A stretch of 6,506 nucleotides of DNA from Chloroflexota bacterium. Lineage in GTDB: Bacteria > Chloroflexota > Dehalococcoidia > SM23-28-2 > RBG-16-64-32. The stretch spans positions 1 through 6,506 of the forward strand of contig VBJT01000129.1 of the NCBI GenBank assembly GCA_005880075.1. The letters run 5' to 3'. Position 1 is the first letter of the stretch; each line of letters opens with the position of its first letter. Below are positions 1-6,463 of this stretch, piece after piece. Both the position numbers and the translations under genes were made by a program. The notes beneath the pieces are model-generated. The model worked only from the letters and a program-made list of their open reading frames with translations. It had not been told where the DNA came from and searched no databases.

Positions 1-892
1 CGTCTGCAGCATTGTAGTAGAGTGGCAGGTCGCTGTGAGGGACGGCGTCTAGGAACGCCACCTTATCGGCGATATTCAACCTGACTGCGAGCGCGGAGAG
101 TTCGCCCTTTCGCGCGAGGTCCTTGCCATCGCCACCGATAACAAGCACACGCAACTCGCCGTCGAGGTGCGAGACAGCTCGCAGCAATACATCGATGCCC
201 TTCAGAGGCTCGATCCGGCCGACAAACAGGACGACACGCTCATTGGAAGGGATGCCCAGCCGCCGGCGGACGTGCGAGCGATCCAGCGGCCGGAAGCGCT
301 CCGTGTCCACGCCGCAAGGCACAACGCTAACGTTCTGGCCGGGCACGCCGTAGAGAACCTGAAGCATCTCCTTCTCGCCCTGGCTAGCGCAAATAACGCG
401 ATCTGCGCCGTGCGCAATTAGACGCTCTCTGTCGATGCGGTATTCCGGCTCGCGCTCTTCGAGATGGTGGCGATTCTTCACCTCACCCAGCGTATGGAAC
501 ATGATCACGTGCGGCACCTGCCAGGCGGTTTTCAGCGCCTGGCCTACCCAACCGGAGAGCCAGTAGTGACTGTGGACGAGATCGTACGAACGGCCTTCAC
601 GCCTCTGGAAGGCCAAGACTCCATCCCTGAACTCCGGGAGGAAGCGGCGGAGCGAATCTTTTTCCGCGCCCAAGGGGCCAGCCTTAATCTGAATGACGCG
701 GGTGCGCTCGTCGATGATGGTAATTTCTGGAGTATCCGGGTCGGTACGCCGGGTAAAGATATCCATCGTATGCGCGCGGCGGCCCATCTCGTGGCTGAGC
801 TGGCGGATGTAAACGTTCATTCCGCCGCTGTCTCGGGTGCCGGGGCGAGCGAGGGGTGAAGTGTGGACTGAGATAACCGCTATGTTACACAT
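1..892 (-). CDS. GT4-family glycosyltransferase (MshA-like), partial, C-terminus outside window
   Basis: This is the N-terminal ~297 residues of a GT-B fold, family 4 glycosyltransferase, which would transfer a sugar from a nucleotide-sugar donor to an acceptor. Seen in the translation: a first Rossmann strand (NIAVISVHTSPLA, residues 3-15), the glycine loop SGGMNV (22-27), HSHYW (107-111), FHT (132-134), the interdomain stretch VVPCGVD (190-196), and VGRIEPLKG (224-232), whose Arg226 and Lys231 correspond to the pair that contacts the donor diphosphate in GT4 enzymes. The later E-x7-E motif lies beyond the left edge. The overall pattern resembles D-inositol-3-phosphate glycosyltransferase (MshA) and sucrose-phosphate-synthase-like enzymes, but acceptor specificity cannot be read from sequence. 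The start at 892 was preferred to the internal ATG at 820 because residues 1-24 match the family N-terminus. An in-frame TGA lies two codons upstream, so no earlier start is possible. No Shine-Dalgarno is visible. The gap to folE is 56 bases. Confidence 0.9.
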   Translation of the reverse strand, partial: MCNIAVISVHTSPLARPGTRDSGGMNVYIRQLSHEMGRRAHTMDIFTRRTDPDTPEITIIDERTRVIQIKAGPLGAEKDSLRRFLPEFRDGVLAFQRREGRSYDLVHSHYWLSGWVGQALKTAWQVPHVIMFHTLGEVKNRHHLEEREPEYRIDRERLIAHGADRVICASQGEKEMLQVLYGVPGQNVSVVPCGVDTERFRPLDRSHVRRRLGIPSNERVVLFVGRIEPLKGIDVLLRAVSHLDGELRVLVIGGDGKDLARKGELSALAVRLNIADKVAFLDAVPHSDLPLYYNAAD

Positions 893-905
893 GCGTCAGA
901 CAATG

Positions 906-911
906 ATAATA
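906..911 (-). promoter_or_regulatory. Possible -10 box upstream of the glycosyltransferase gene
   Basis: The minus strand reads TATTAT (4-5 of 6 to the TATAAT consensus region) 13 bases before the ATG at 892, inside the 56-base gap after folE. No recognisable -35 hexamer lies 15-19 bases upstream. If used, transcription would begin only a few bases before the start codon, which would fit the absence of a Shine-Dalgarno sequence (near-leaderless mRNA). The call rests on the hexamer and its spacing only. Confidence 0.22.
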
Positions 912-948
912 CGACAGCCGAGCGAGTGCCCGATCATCGTGCTCACGT

Positions 949-1548
949 TCATTTCCCCTGCACGAGCGCCATGAACTCGGCCCGTGTGACTCCCCGCCGC
1001 CGGAAGCCACCGCGAATAGCGGAAGTAATCAGGACCGTGCCCGGCTTCTGGGCGCCGCGCATTGTCAGACAGAGATGCTCCGCCTCGATCACTACGGCGG
1101 CGCCGTCGGGCGATAGTCCCTGCATAAGCGTGTCGGCGATCTGGCTCGTCAATCGCTCCTGCATTTGCGGGCGGCGCGCGAGGACGTCGACGGCGCGGGC
1201 AATCTTGCTGACACCAACGATGCGCCCCTCCGGAACATAGCCGACGTGGGCCTGCCCATGGAAAGGCAGGAAGTGATGTTCACAAAGGCTGTAGAAGGGG
1301 ATGTTTTTGAGCACGACCATCTCTTTGTGGGATTCCTCAAAGCCGGTGGCGAGAACGGTGAGCGGGTCCTCGAAGAGCCCGGAGAACAGCTCCCGGTACA
1401 TCTCGGCGATGCGCTCCGGCGTGCGGCGCAGCCCTTCACGCGCCGGGTCCTCGCCGATGGCGTCGATGATCTCGCGCACGGCAGAGACGATACGCTGATG
1501 ATCGATCTTTACACTTTCGGACGGGTTTGGGGCAGTCGGGGCTCTCAT
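949..1548 (-). CDS. folE: GTP cyclohydrolase I (type IA, FolE)
   Basis: FolE converts GTP to 7,8-dihydroneopterin triphosphate and formate, the first step of tetrahydrofolate (and queuosine/biopterin) synthesis, as a cytoplasmic zinc-dependent homodecamer. The 199-residue translation is full length for the family. It has the region DPAREGLRRTPERIAEMY (34-51), the zinc and catalytic block SLCEHH (87-92), where Cys89 and His92 are zinc ligands and His91 is catalytic, VGVSKIAR (111-118), and EHLCLTMRG (157-165), supplying catalytic His158 and the third zinc ligand Cys160. The C-terminus GGFRRRGVTRAEFMALV is also typical. All ligands are present, so it should be an active zinc enzyme and not the metal-flexible type IB. 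The ATG at 1548 is the only suitable start; upstream lies just a weak CTGGA. thrC ends 48 bases upstream and the glycosyltransferase starts 56 bases downstream. No other folate gene is present. Confidence 0.97.
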   Translation of the reverse strand: MRAPTAPNPSESVKIDHQRIVSAVREIIDAIGEDPAREGLRRTPERIAEMYRELFSGLFEDPLTVLATGFEESHKEMVVLKNIPFYSLCEHHFLPFHGQAHVGYVPEGRIVGVSKIARAVDVLARRPQMQERLTSQIADTLMQGLSPDGAAVVIEAEHLCLTMRGAQKPGTVLITSAIRGGFRRRGVTRAEFMALVQGK

Positions 1549-1574
1549 CGAATGTCCAGGGTAGGCGGGAACTA

Positions 1575-1583
1575 ATTCTAGCA
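1575..1583 (-). promoter_or_regulatory. Possible extended -10 promoter for folE
   Basis: In the 48-base gap between thrC and folE the minus strand reads TGC-TAGAAT, an extended -10 element (TGn plus a hexamer matching TATAAT at 5 of 6). It sits 26 bases before the folE ATG, leaving a leader of roughly 20 bases. No good -35 is seen, which extended -10 promoters can do without. It suggests folE may be transcribed apart from the threonine genes. Inferred from sequence pattern only. Confidence 0.4.
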
Positions 1584-1596
1584 GAACGGCCTGGAG

Positions 1597-2697
1597 CTAC
1601 GTTGTGAGGCCCATTGCCTCTACGACGGCCTCGATGTTGGGCTCGACTTCGCGCACTTCGCTGTCGATGCCGAGGGCAGTTTCAGGGTCCTTGAGGCCAT
1701 GGCCAGTGATGACGCAGACGATGATTTGAGTGCTGAGTGACGAGTGTCCGGTGCCGGGATTGCGCGCGTATTTGAGCAGGCCGGCGACGCAGGCAGCGGA
1801 GGCGGGCTCGCAGAAGATGCCTTCTTCCCGGGCGAGCAAGCGGTACGCTTCGATGATCTCATCATCGCTGACGGCGTTGATTTCGCCGCCGGACTCATCG
1901 CGCGCGGCTTCGGCGAGGCGCCAGCTGGCCGGGTTGCCGATGCGAATGGCAGAGGCGACGCTCTGAGGGTTGTCGACCGGCTTGCCGATAACGATGGGCG
2001 CGGCGCCTTCGGCCTGCCAGCCCATCATACGCGGCTTCTTGGTCGCAATTTCGGCCCGGTAGTATTCGACGAAGCCGCGCCAGTACGCGGTGATATTGCC
2101 AGCGTTGCCAACGGGGATGAAGAGCAGATCGGGGGCATCGCCGAGGGTGTCGACGATTTCGAAGGCAGCGGTCTTTTGGCCTTCGAGGCGGTCTGGATTT
2201 ACCGAGTTGACAAGCGCGACCGGATGTTGCTCGCTGATCAGGCGGGCCAGGCGGAGCGCGTCATCGAAATTACCGCGCACGTCGAGGATGCGGGCGCCGT
2301 GGGCGACGGCCTGCGCGAGCTTGCCCCGGGCGATGTTGCCATGAGGCACGAGGACGTAGGCATCGAGCCCGCACCGGGCGGCGTAGGCGGCTGCTGACGC
2401 ACTCGTGTTGCCGGTGGAGGCGCAAAGTAAAGCCTTCGATTCGGATTCGAGGGCCTTGGCCACGGCAACGACCATGCCGCGGTCTTTGAAGGAGCCGGTG
2501 GGATTGCACATCTCGAGCTTGAAGTAGAGCTCTCGGCAGCCCACCTGGTCATGCAGACGCCGGGAGCGAACCAGCGGCGTATCGCCCTCGCCCAGCGAGA
2601 TGAGCGGCGTGTTGGGGCCTACATCCGGAATTCGGTCGCCGTAGCGATGGAGGACGCCCCCACGGCTCGGCGATTCAGTCTCCGCTATGTAGCTCAT
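1597..2697 (-). CDS. thrC: Threonine synthase
   Basis: ThrC is the PLP-dependent enzyme that converts O-phospho-L-homoserine and water to L-threonine and phosphate, the last step of threonine synthesis in the cytoplasm. The 366-residue product has the typical opening LGEGDTPLVRS (35-45), the PLP Schiff-base motif NPTGSFKDRG (65-74) with Lys71, the STGNTSASAA segment (94-103), the PLP-phosphate loop PVGNAGN (195-201), EPASAA (297-302) and the C-terminal TGHGLKDP (331-338). It has no N-terminal cysteine zinc ribbon. An in-frame ATG at 2736 exists, but the start at 2697 is preferred because the 13 residues before it (MRRLRRKLKNSAR) are the off-frame shadow of the preceding gene and do not resemble the family. 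With this start the gene overlaps the end of the coiled-coil gene by 23 bases, suggesting translational coupling. It ends 48 bases before folE. Confidence 0.96.
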   Translation of the reverse strand: MSYIAETESPSRGGVLHRYGDRIPDVGPNTPLISLGEGDTPLVRSRRLHDQVGCRELYFKLEMCNPTGSFKDRGMVVAVAKALESESKALLCASTGNTSASAAAYAARCGLDAYVLVPHGNIARGKLAQAVAHGARILDVRGNFDDALRLARLISEQHPVALVNSVNPDRLEGQKTAAFEIVDTLGDAPDLLFIPVGNAGNITAYWRGFVEYYRAEIATKKPRMMGWQAEGAAPIVIGKPVDNPQSVASAIRIGNPASWRLAEAARDESGGEINAVSDDEIIEAYRLLAREEGIFCEPASAACVAGLLKYARNPGTGHSSLSTQIIVCVITGHGLKDPETALGIDSEVREVEPNIEAVVEAMGLTT

Positions 2698-3682
2698 CCT
2701 GGCCGAGTTCTTTAATTTCCTGCGCAAGCGCCTCATGCTGCCGCCGGCGCTGACGCAGCTGCACCTGGGACGCGCGCTTAAGCTGTGCGCGTGTAAAGTC
2801 GGATAGCTCGCTAAGCTGACCAGTCAGCGCGATAAGCTCGGCGCCCTGTCCTTGAGTGCGCTGCTCCAGCCGGGCTACGTTCTGGAGGAACTCGTGTAAT
2901 CTCTCAGAGACTTCAGCACTCAGCCGCTCAATTGGCAAGAGGCGTTGGGCGAGTTGTTCTCGCTCGAACGTAGCGCGCTGGAGCAACTCGCGCGCCTCCT
3001 CGGGAAATGCGGCAATGCTCTCGAGCTTATCGATGCGCTCACTCAGTCTGCGAATGTGTTCCTGAATCACCCGAAACCGTTCGACCTGGGCGTCATCGTC
3101 TTTGGCCGTCTTCTCGACTTCCGAAGCTAGTCGAGAGAGGTCCTGGTCGATGCGGAGCGCGGCTTCATGGGCGCGCGTGGTGCGCGTGGAAAGGTCTTCC
3201 ATCTGGCGTTCGAGCGCCTGATCAGCGAGGCGGCCGCCGGCGACTCCTTCCTCGACGCGACGCGAAATCTCTTCCAGCAACTGGACCCTGCCTTCGAAGT
3301 GCTCGAGGGTCTTCGCTAGGCTGGCTACTTGTTTTCCCAGCTCTCCGAGGTCCTGACGATCGCGCCCGCTCTCCGTTTGTCGCTGGCGAAACATCTCGTC
3401 GGTGCGGTTGGCCAGAGCGGAGTGGCGGTCTTGCGTCTTCCCAATCTGGCTGTGGAGCTGACGGACATCCTCGCGGAGAGCGGCGAGCGCGGCGGAGGCG
3501 GAGCCGGAGACGGAGAAGGCTTCCGCAACGCGCCGAACGTCGGCTTCCAACGACCAGACCTGCTTCAGCGCCTGGTCTAGCTCGCCTTCGACCTTATGCA
3601 GGCGGGCTTTGGTGTCCCGCACTTCGTTCTCGAGCCATTCCGTGGGGCTTTCCGGTTCCTGGTCGCGCGCTTTAACGGCCAT
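2675..3682 (-). CDS. Coiled-coil protein of unknown function between hom and thrC
   Basis: I do not recognise a family. The 335-residue product is almost wholly helical and charged: rich in Glu, Arg, Gln, Leu and Ala, with only four prolines (10, 13, 227, 250) and no cysteine. Long heptad-like stretches cover about residues 15-58, 62-145, 150-225 and 230-325, with breaks around 58-62 (SVSGSA), 145-151 (EGVAGGR) and 224-228. There is no signal peptide or membrane segment, so it should be a soluble, probably oligomeric, rod-like cytoplasmic protein. The ATG at 3682 follows the hom stop after one base (TGA-A-ATG), with a GGTGGAAG Shine-Dalgarno-like stretch inside the end of hom. Its own 3' end overlaps thrC by 23 bases. 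Such packing implies co-translation with the threonine enzymes, but no role follows from this. SMC-, DivIVA- or chemoreceptor-type resemblance would be coiled-coil composition only. Codon use looks like that of the neighbours. Confidence 0.85.
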   Translation of the reverse strand: MAVKARDQEPESPTEWLENEVRDTKARLHKVEGELDQALKQVWSLEADVRRVAEAFSVSGSASAALAALREDVRQLHSQIGKTQDRHSALANRTDEMFRQRQTESGRDRQDLGELGKQVASLAKTLEHFEGRVQLLEEISRRVEEGVAGGRLADQALERQMEDLSTRTTRAHEAALRIDQDLSRLASEVEKTAKDDDAQVERFRVIQEHIRRLSERIDKLESIAAFPEEARELLQRATFEREQLAQRLLPIERLSAEVSERLHEFLQNVARLEQRTQGQGAELIALTGQLSELSDFTRAQLKRASQVQLRQRRRQHEALAQEIKELGQDELHSGD

Positions 3683-3683
3683 T

Positions 3684-4947
3684 TCAGTCTTCCACCCTCA
3701 AAAAGTTGCCGACCTGCCGGACGACATCGAGGCTCTCGACTTGCCGGATGCTCGCCTGGACGGCGGCCTCGGGCGCGGCGTGAGTCATGATAACGATTTC
3801 GGCTGTCTGCGCTTCTTCGTCTGTTTCCTTTTGAATGACGGAGGCGATGCTTACGCCATTATCGCCGAACGCCTTGCCGATGCCGGCAAGCACTCCGGGA
3901 CGATCGGCAACTTCGACGCGTATGTAATAGCGGCTGACAAGCTCGGCCATCGGCTTGACCGGTATGTCTGAAGTATAACGCCAGGGAGATGGCCGGCCGC
4001 CCTGGACGATTGAGCCGGCGGCGTCGAGGACGTCGGCCAAGATTGCCGAAGAGGTCGGTAGGGCACCAGCGCCGGCACCCTGGAAGAGGACCCGGCCGAC
4101 CAGATCGCCCTCCACCTGGACGGCGTTCAGTACCCCATCGACCTTGGCGAGAAGCTCGCCTTCAGGGACGAGGGCAGGATTGACCCTTGCCTCGATAGCA
4201 TCGCCATCTCGGCGGGCGATGGCCAGCAGCTTGATCGCATATCCCAACTCCGCGGCATAGCGAAAGTCACGAGGGGTGAGTCGGGTGATCCCTTCCCGAT
4301 AGACATCATCAGGATGCAAGTCGGTGTGAAAGGCGAGACTGGCAAGGATGGCCAGTTTATAAGCGGCATCATGGCCCTCGACGTCATCAGCGGGCTGGGG
4401 CTCCGCGTAGCCCAATTGCTGGGCGTCGCGTAAGGCGGCGGCAAATTCAGCTCCGCCGCTCATGACGGTAAGGATGTAGTTCGTCGTGCCGTTAATGATG
4501 GCGCGCAGACTGCCAATTTCATTGGCGGAGAGGTCTCGTTTCAGGGGCGAAATGATGGGTATGCCACCACCGACGCTTGCCTCATAGAAGATTTCACCGC
4601 CGCGCTCGGATGCCATCGCCAGCAAGCGAGCGCCGTGCTTTGCCATCACTTCCTTGTTGGCAGTGACTACGCGGCGGCCAGCGTCGAGGGCTCTCTCGAT
4701 GTACTCGACGGCGGGATGTTCACCGCCGAGAACTTCGACCACGATATCGCAGTCCGTGACAAGCGCTTCTTCCGGGTCATCCGTAAGGAGGCCGCTGGAT
4801 ATCGCGGACGAGGACCCGGCGGAGGGCGAGAGGAACACCGGCGCGTTGCGCGCAACTGCCAGCTTTTTCCGTCAGCGCGCGGGCAACCCCCGACCCGACT
4901 GTGCCTAGCCCCAGGAGAACAATGCCTACCTCAGAGCGGTCAACCAT
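3684..4947 (-). pseudogene. hom: Homoserine dehydrogenase gene, reading frame interrupted by a frameshift
   Basis: Hom reduces L-aspartate 4-semialdehyde to L-homoserine with NAD(P)H, the branch point to threonine and methionine. The protein is split between two frames. From the ATG at 4947 the first frame gives the nucleotide-binding N-terminus: GIVLLGLGTVGSGV (residues 8-21, GxGxxG) up to RRVLVRDIQRP (43-53), then TGA at 4777-4779. The second frame resumes around 4793 with GLLTDDPEEAL and carries the rest: VVEVLGG, TANKEVMAKHG, EASVGGGIPII, INGTTNYIL and DVEGHDAAYKLAIL with the catalytic Lys. A C-terminal ACT domain (about the last 85 residues, RVEVADRPGVLAGIGKAF) suggests allosteric control by threonine. 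The downstream frame can be opened from a GTG at 4838, but that product lacks the cofactor-binding loop and begins with a serine-rich off-frame stretch. Outside the junction there are no other lesions. The lesion may be a sequencing or assembly error or a real, recent mutation. The ATG lies 5 bases after the PpiC-gene stop. Confidence 0.88.
4777..4803 (-). other. Frameshift site within hom
   Basis: Up to GAT-ATC-CAG-CGG-CCT the minus strand encodes the family sequence RVLVRDIQRP. The downstream family sequence LLTDDPEEALV is read one base further along (+1 relative). Joined directly, the two halves leave roughly 8-9 fewer residues between the VLVRD strand and the VVEVLGG strand than I recall for Bacillus-type Hom. 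A deletion of 3n+2 bases, for example around 20-26, would explain both the shift and the short linker. The upstream frame ends with GGA-TGA-C. Confidence 0.8.
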
Positions 4948-4952
4948 CGTGT

Positions 4953-5993
4953 TCAAGTTGCTTGCTGGACGCGGCTGACGGCGTACTGAATCTTTTTGGC
5001 GTCTGGCTCCTTTCCAATGGGATTCATATGGTCGACTATGTTGACGGTTGCCTTCTTGCCATCGAGCCATTTCTGGTAGGCGTGCGAGGAGACGTTCGAC
5101 TTCTGGGAGTCTTCGACTGGCCTATCGGCCTGTTTCTCGAGCACCTGATAGACGTAGAAGTTGCTCTGGCTGGCGAAAGTGGTTAGCTGGCCGGGCTGGA
5201 GGGCGAACAACGCATTCTCCAGGTCCTGATCGAGCGCGCCTCGGGGCGCCCAGCCGGCATCGCCGCCGTTGTCCTTTGCGCCCTGGGCGGTTGACTTTTC
5301 AGCGGCTACCTGCGCGAAGTCGGCGCCGCCTTCGATCTGCTTCTTGATGGCATCAGCCGTGGTTCGATCAGCGACCGCGATCTGGCGGTAATGGATGGAT
5401 TCGGCGACGGCAGGGATCTCTGCGGTGAATTGGCCCTGGAGCTTCTTCTTGAGGGCCGCTGCTCGTGCCATATCGCGATACTGGCTCTCGGAACTTTTGG
5501 TCCGCTGGAGCTCTTCCTGAAGACGTGCGTCAAAATCGGCGGCGTCAGGTTTAATGCTAAGAAGAGTTGCGATCTGGGCCTTGACCTCATCGTCTGTGGC
5601 TGCTTGCCCCTTCTCCTGCGCGAAACGAAGGACAATCGCTTCCTCGATAAGCTGATCGGAAACGGCTCCCAGCGCGAGCTGCGGCTGCTGGCCAATTTGG
5701 CTGGATGCGCCACCAATCTGCTGAATGAACTGGCGCAGCCGTTCGGTGTAGTAGCTGACCGAGTACTTTGTGTCCTCAACTTGAACAGCGGTGGAGCCCG
5801 GGCGGTTTCGGTCGTCGATCCACTTCTTGCCGACTCCAAACCCGACGAGGATCAGAGCAGCGAGGACGAGGGCAATAACACCGGCGGTGGCATAGAACTG
5901 CGCACTGCGGCTGAGCAGCTGGCTGCCGATAGCGCCATGCTCCCGCTCCCAGGCGGGTGTGGGTACGCGCGACCGGCGACGGCGTTTAGGCAT
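4953..5993 (-). CDS. Membrane-anchored PpiC/SurA-type peptidyl-prolyl cis-trans isomerase
   Basis: This is probably an extracytoplasmic foldase that helps exported proteins fold. The 346-residue product has a strongly basic N-terminus (MPKRRRRSR), one hydrophobic segment at about 32-54 (AGVIALVLAALILVGFGVG) acting as an uncleaved signal anchor with the N-terminus inside, then a SurA_N-like helical region (about 70-195, including ERLRQFIQQ, VSDQLIEEAIVLRFAQEKG and ATDDEVKAQI). It ends with a parvulin/PpiC domain at about 196-288: the opening IHYRQIAV, GGADFAQVAAEKS, the NGGDAGWAPRG loop (242-252), and ALFALQPGQL with the closing strand FYVYQVLEK. There is no lipobox cysteine, so it is not a PrsA-type lipoprotein. 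Catalytic competence of the parvulin domain cannot be judged from sequence here. The ATG at 5993 is the only possible start in the open frame after rpsR, and no Shine-Dalgarno is visible. It lies 62 bases after rpsR and 5 bases before hom. Confidence 0.88.
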   Translation of the reverse strand: MPKRRRRSRVPTPAWEREHGAIGSQLLSRSAQFYATAGVIALVLAALILVGFGVGKKWIDDRNRPGSTAVQVEDTKYSVSYYTERLRQFIQQIGGASSQIGQQPQLALGAVSDQLIEEAIVLRFAQEKGQAATDDEVKAQIATLLSIKPDAADFDARLQEELQRTKSSESQYRDMARAAALKKKLQGQFTAEIPAVAESIHYRQIAVADRTTADAIKKQIEGGADFAQVAAEKSTAQGAKDNGGDAGWAPRGALDQDLENALFALQPGQLTTFASQSNFYVYQVLEKQADRPVEDSQKSNVSSHAYQKWLDGKKATVNIVDHMNPIGKEPDAKKIQYAVSRVQQAT

Positions 5994-6055
5994 GGAGATT
6001 AGTCGCTGCGGTGATGACGTTGACGAACATGTGCTTCGAGAGCGGGAACGAGAGC

Positions 6056-6454
6056 CTAGCGGTGGCCCATGCCTGCGCCGCGCAGGTGTTCGGCGGTGTA
6101 AGGGAGAAGAGCGAGGTGACGCGCCCGCTTGATCGCGTTCGAGAGCGCGCGCTGGTGCTTGGCGCAGGCACTCGTCTTACGCCGCGTCTCGATGCGGGCA
6201 CGATCGGAGATGAAGCGGCGGAGGAAGCCGACGTTCTTGTAGTCGACGACCTTGATCTTGTCCGCGCACATGATGCATACCCTGCGGCGGCGGCCCATCC
6301 TGCGTCTGGGGCGCTCATCGTCAGACGGCCCGCGTCCTGGGCCGGCGCCGCGAGGGCCTTCGCTGGACGGGCCCTCAAAGCGACGCGGCGGAGAGGCCGG
6401 AGCGACATTGTCGCCAACGCCCGTCGTTTCGTTCTCGGTCTCGGATTGATTCAT
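6056..6454 (-). CDS. rpsR: 30S ribosomal protein bS18 with long N-terminal extension
   Basis: bS18 is a small-subunit protein that binds the platform of the 30S ribosome next to bS6. The conserved core runs from about residue 54 to 125: RRRRVCIMC, VDYKNVGFLRRFISDRARI, TRRKTSACAKHQRALSNAIKRARHLALLPYT. Cys60, Cys63, Cys97 and His100 make a CxxC/CxxH set, so this is the zinc-binding (C+) form of S18. The product is 132 residues against about 70-90 usual for the family; the extra ~53 are an acidic then Pro/Gly/Arg-rich tail likely to be disordered. The ATG at 6454 was chosen because it follows the ssb stop by 9 bases with AAGGCAGG in Shine-Dalgarno position. An internal ATG at Met53 (6298) would give a normal-sized protein but has only AGG immediately adjacent. 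It is co-transcribed with ssb, the classic arrangement. Confidence 0.96.
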   Translation of the reverse strand: MNQSETENETTGVGDNVAPASPPRRFEGPSSEGPRGAGPGRGPSDDERPRRRMGRRRRVCIMCADKIKVVDYKNVGFLRRFISDRARIETRRKTSACAKHQRALSNAIKRARHLALLPYTAEHLRGAGMGHR

Positions 6455-6463
6455 GCGCCTGCC

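Noticed and set aside
464..859. Plus-strand open frame of 131 codons.
   Set aside because: It lies opposite the glycosyltransferase, whose motifs are clear on the minus strand.
1744..2397. Long plus-strand open frame of 217 codons.
   Set aside because: It lies wholly opposite thrC, which has full family motifs. Its translation resembles no family and reflects GC-rich antisense openness.
3007..3675. Plus-strand open frame of 222 codons opposite the coiled-coil gene.
   Set aside because: Its translation is Arg/Gly/Pro/Ser-rich, as expected for an antisense shadow. The minus-strand frame has coherent heptad structure and operon-like spacing.
4784..4791. Perfect plus-strand Shine-Dalgarno-like TAAGGAGG.
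   Set aside because: No plus-strand start follows at a suitable distance, and the segment is inside hom coding sequence on the minus strand; taken as chance.
4777..4800. Programmed +1 frameshift in hom like that of prfB (GGA-TGA-C).
   Set aside because: There is no slippery codon such as CTT before the TGA and no upstream AGGGGG-like stimulator. The linker also looks shortened, which favours deletion or assembly error. Kept only as a remote alternative.
5391..6002. Plus-strand open frame of 203 codons opposite the PpiC gene.
   Set aside because: Antisense shadow; the minus-strand frame has a signal anchor and PpiC domain.
6012..6031. Short open frame beginning ATG-TTC-GTC-AAC between rpsR and the PpiC gene, considered as a leader peptide.
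   Set aside because: It has only 14 codons, no Shine-Dalgarno, no regulatory codon run and no hairpin behind it.
5994..6055. Tandem GCTCTCG copies after the rpsR stop, considered as a terminator.
   Set aside because: The two copies are direct repeats, not inverted, so no hairpin forms, and no T-run follows.
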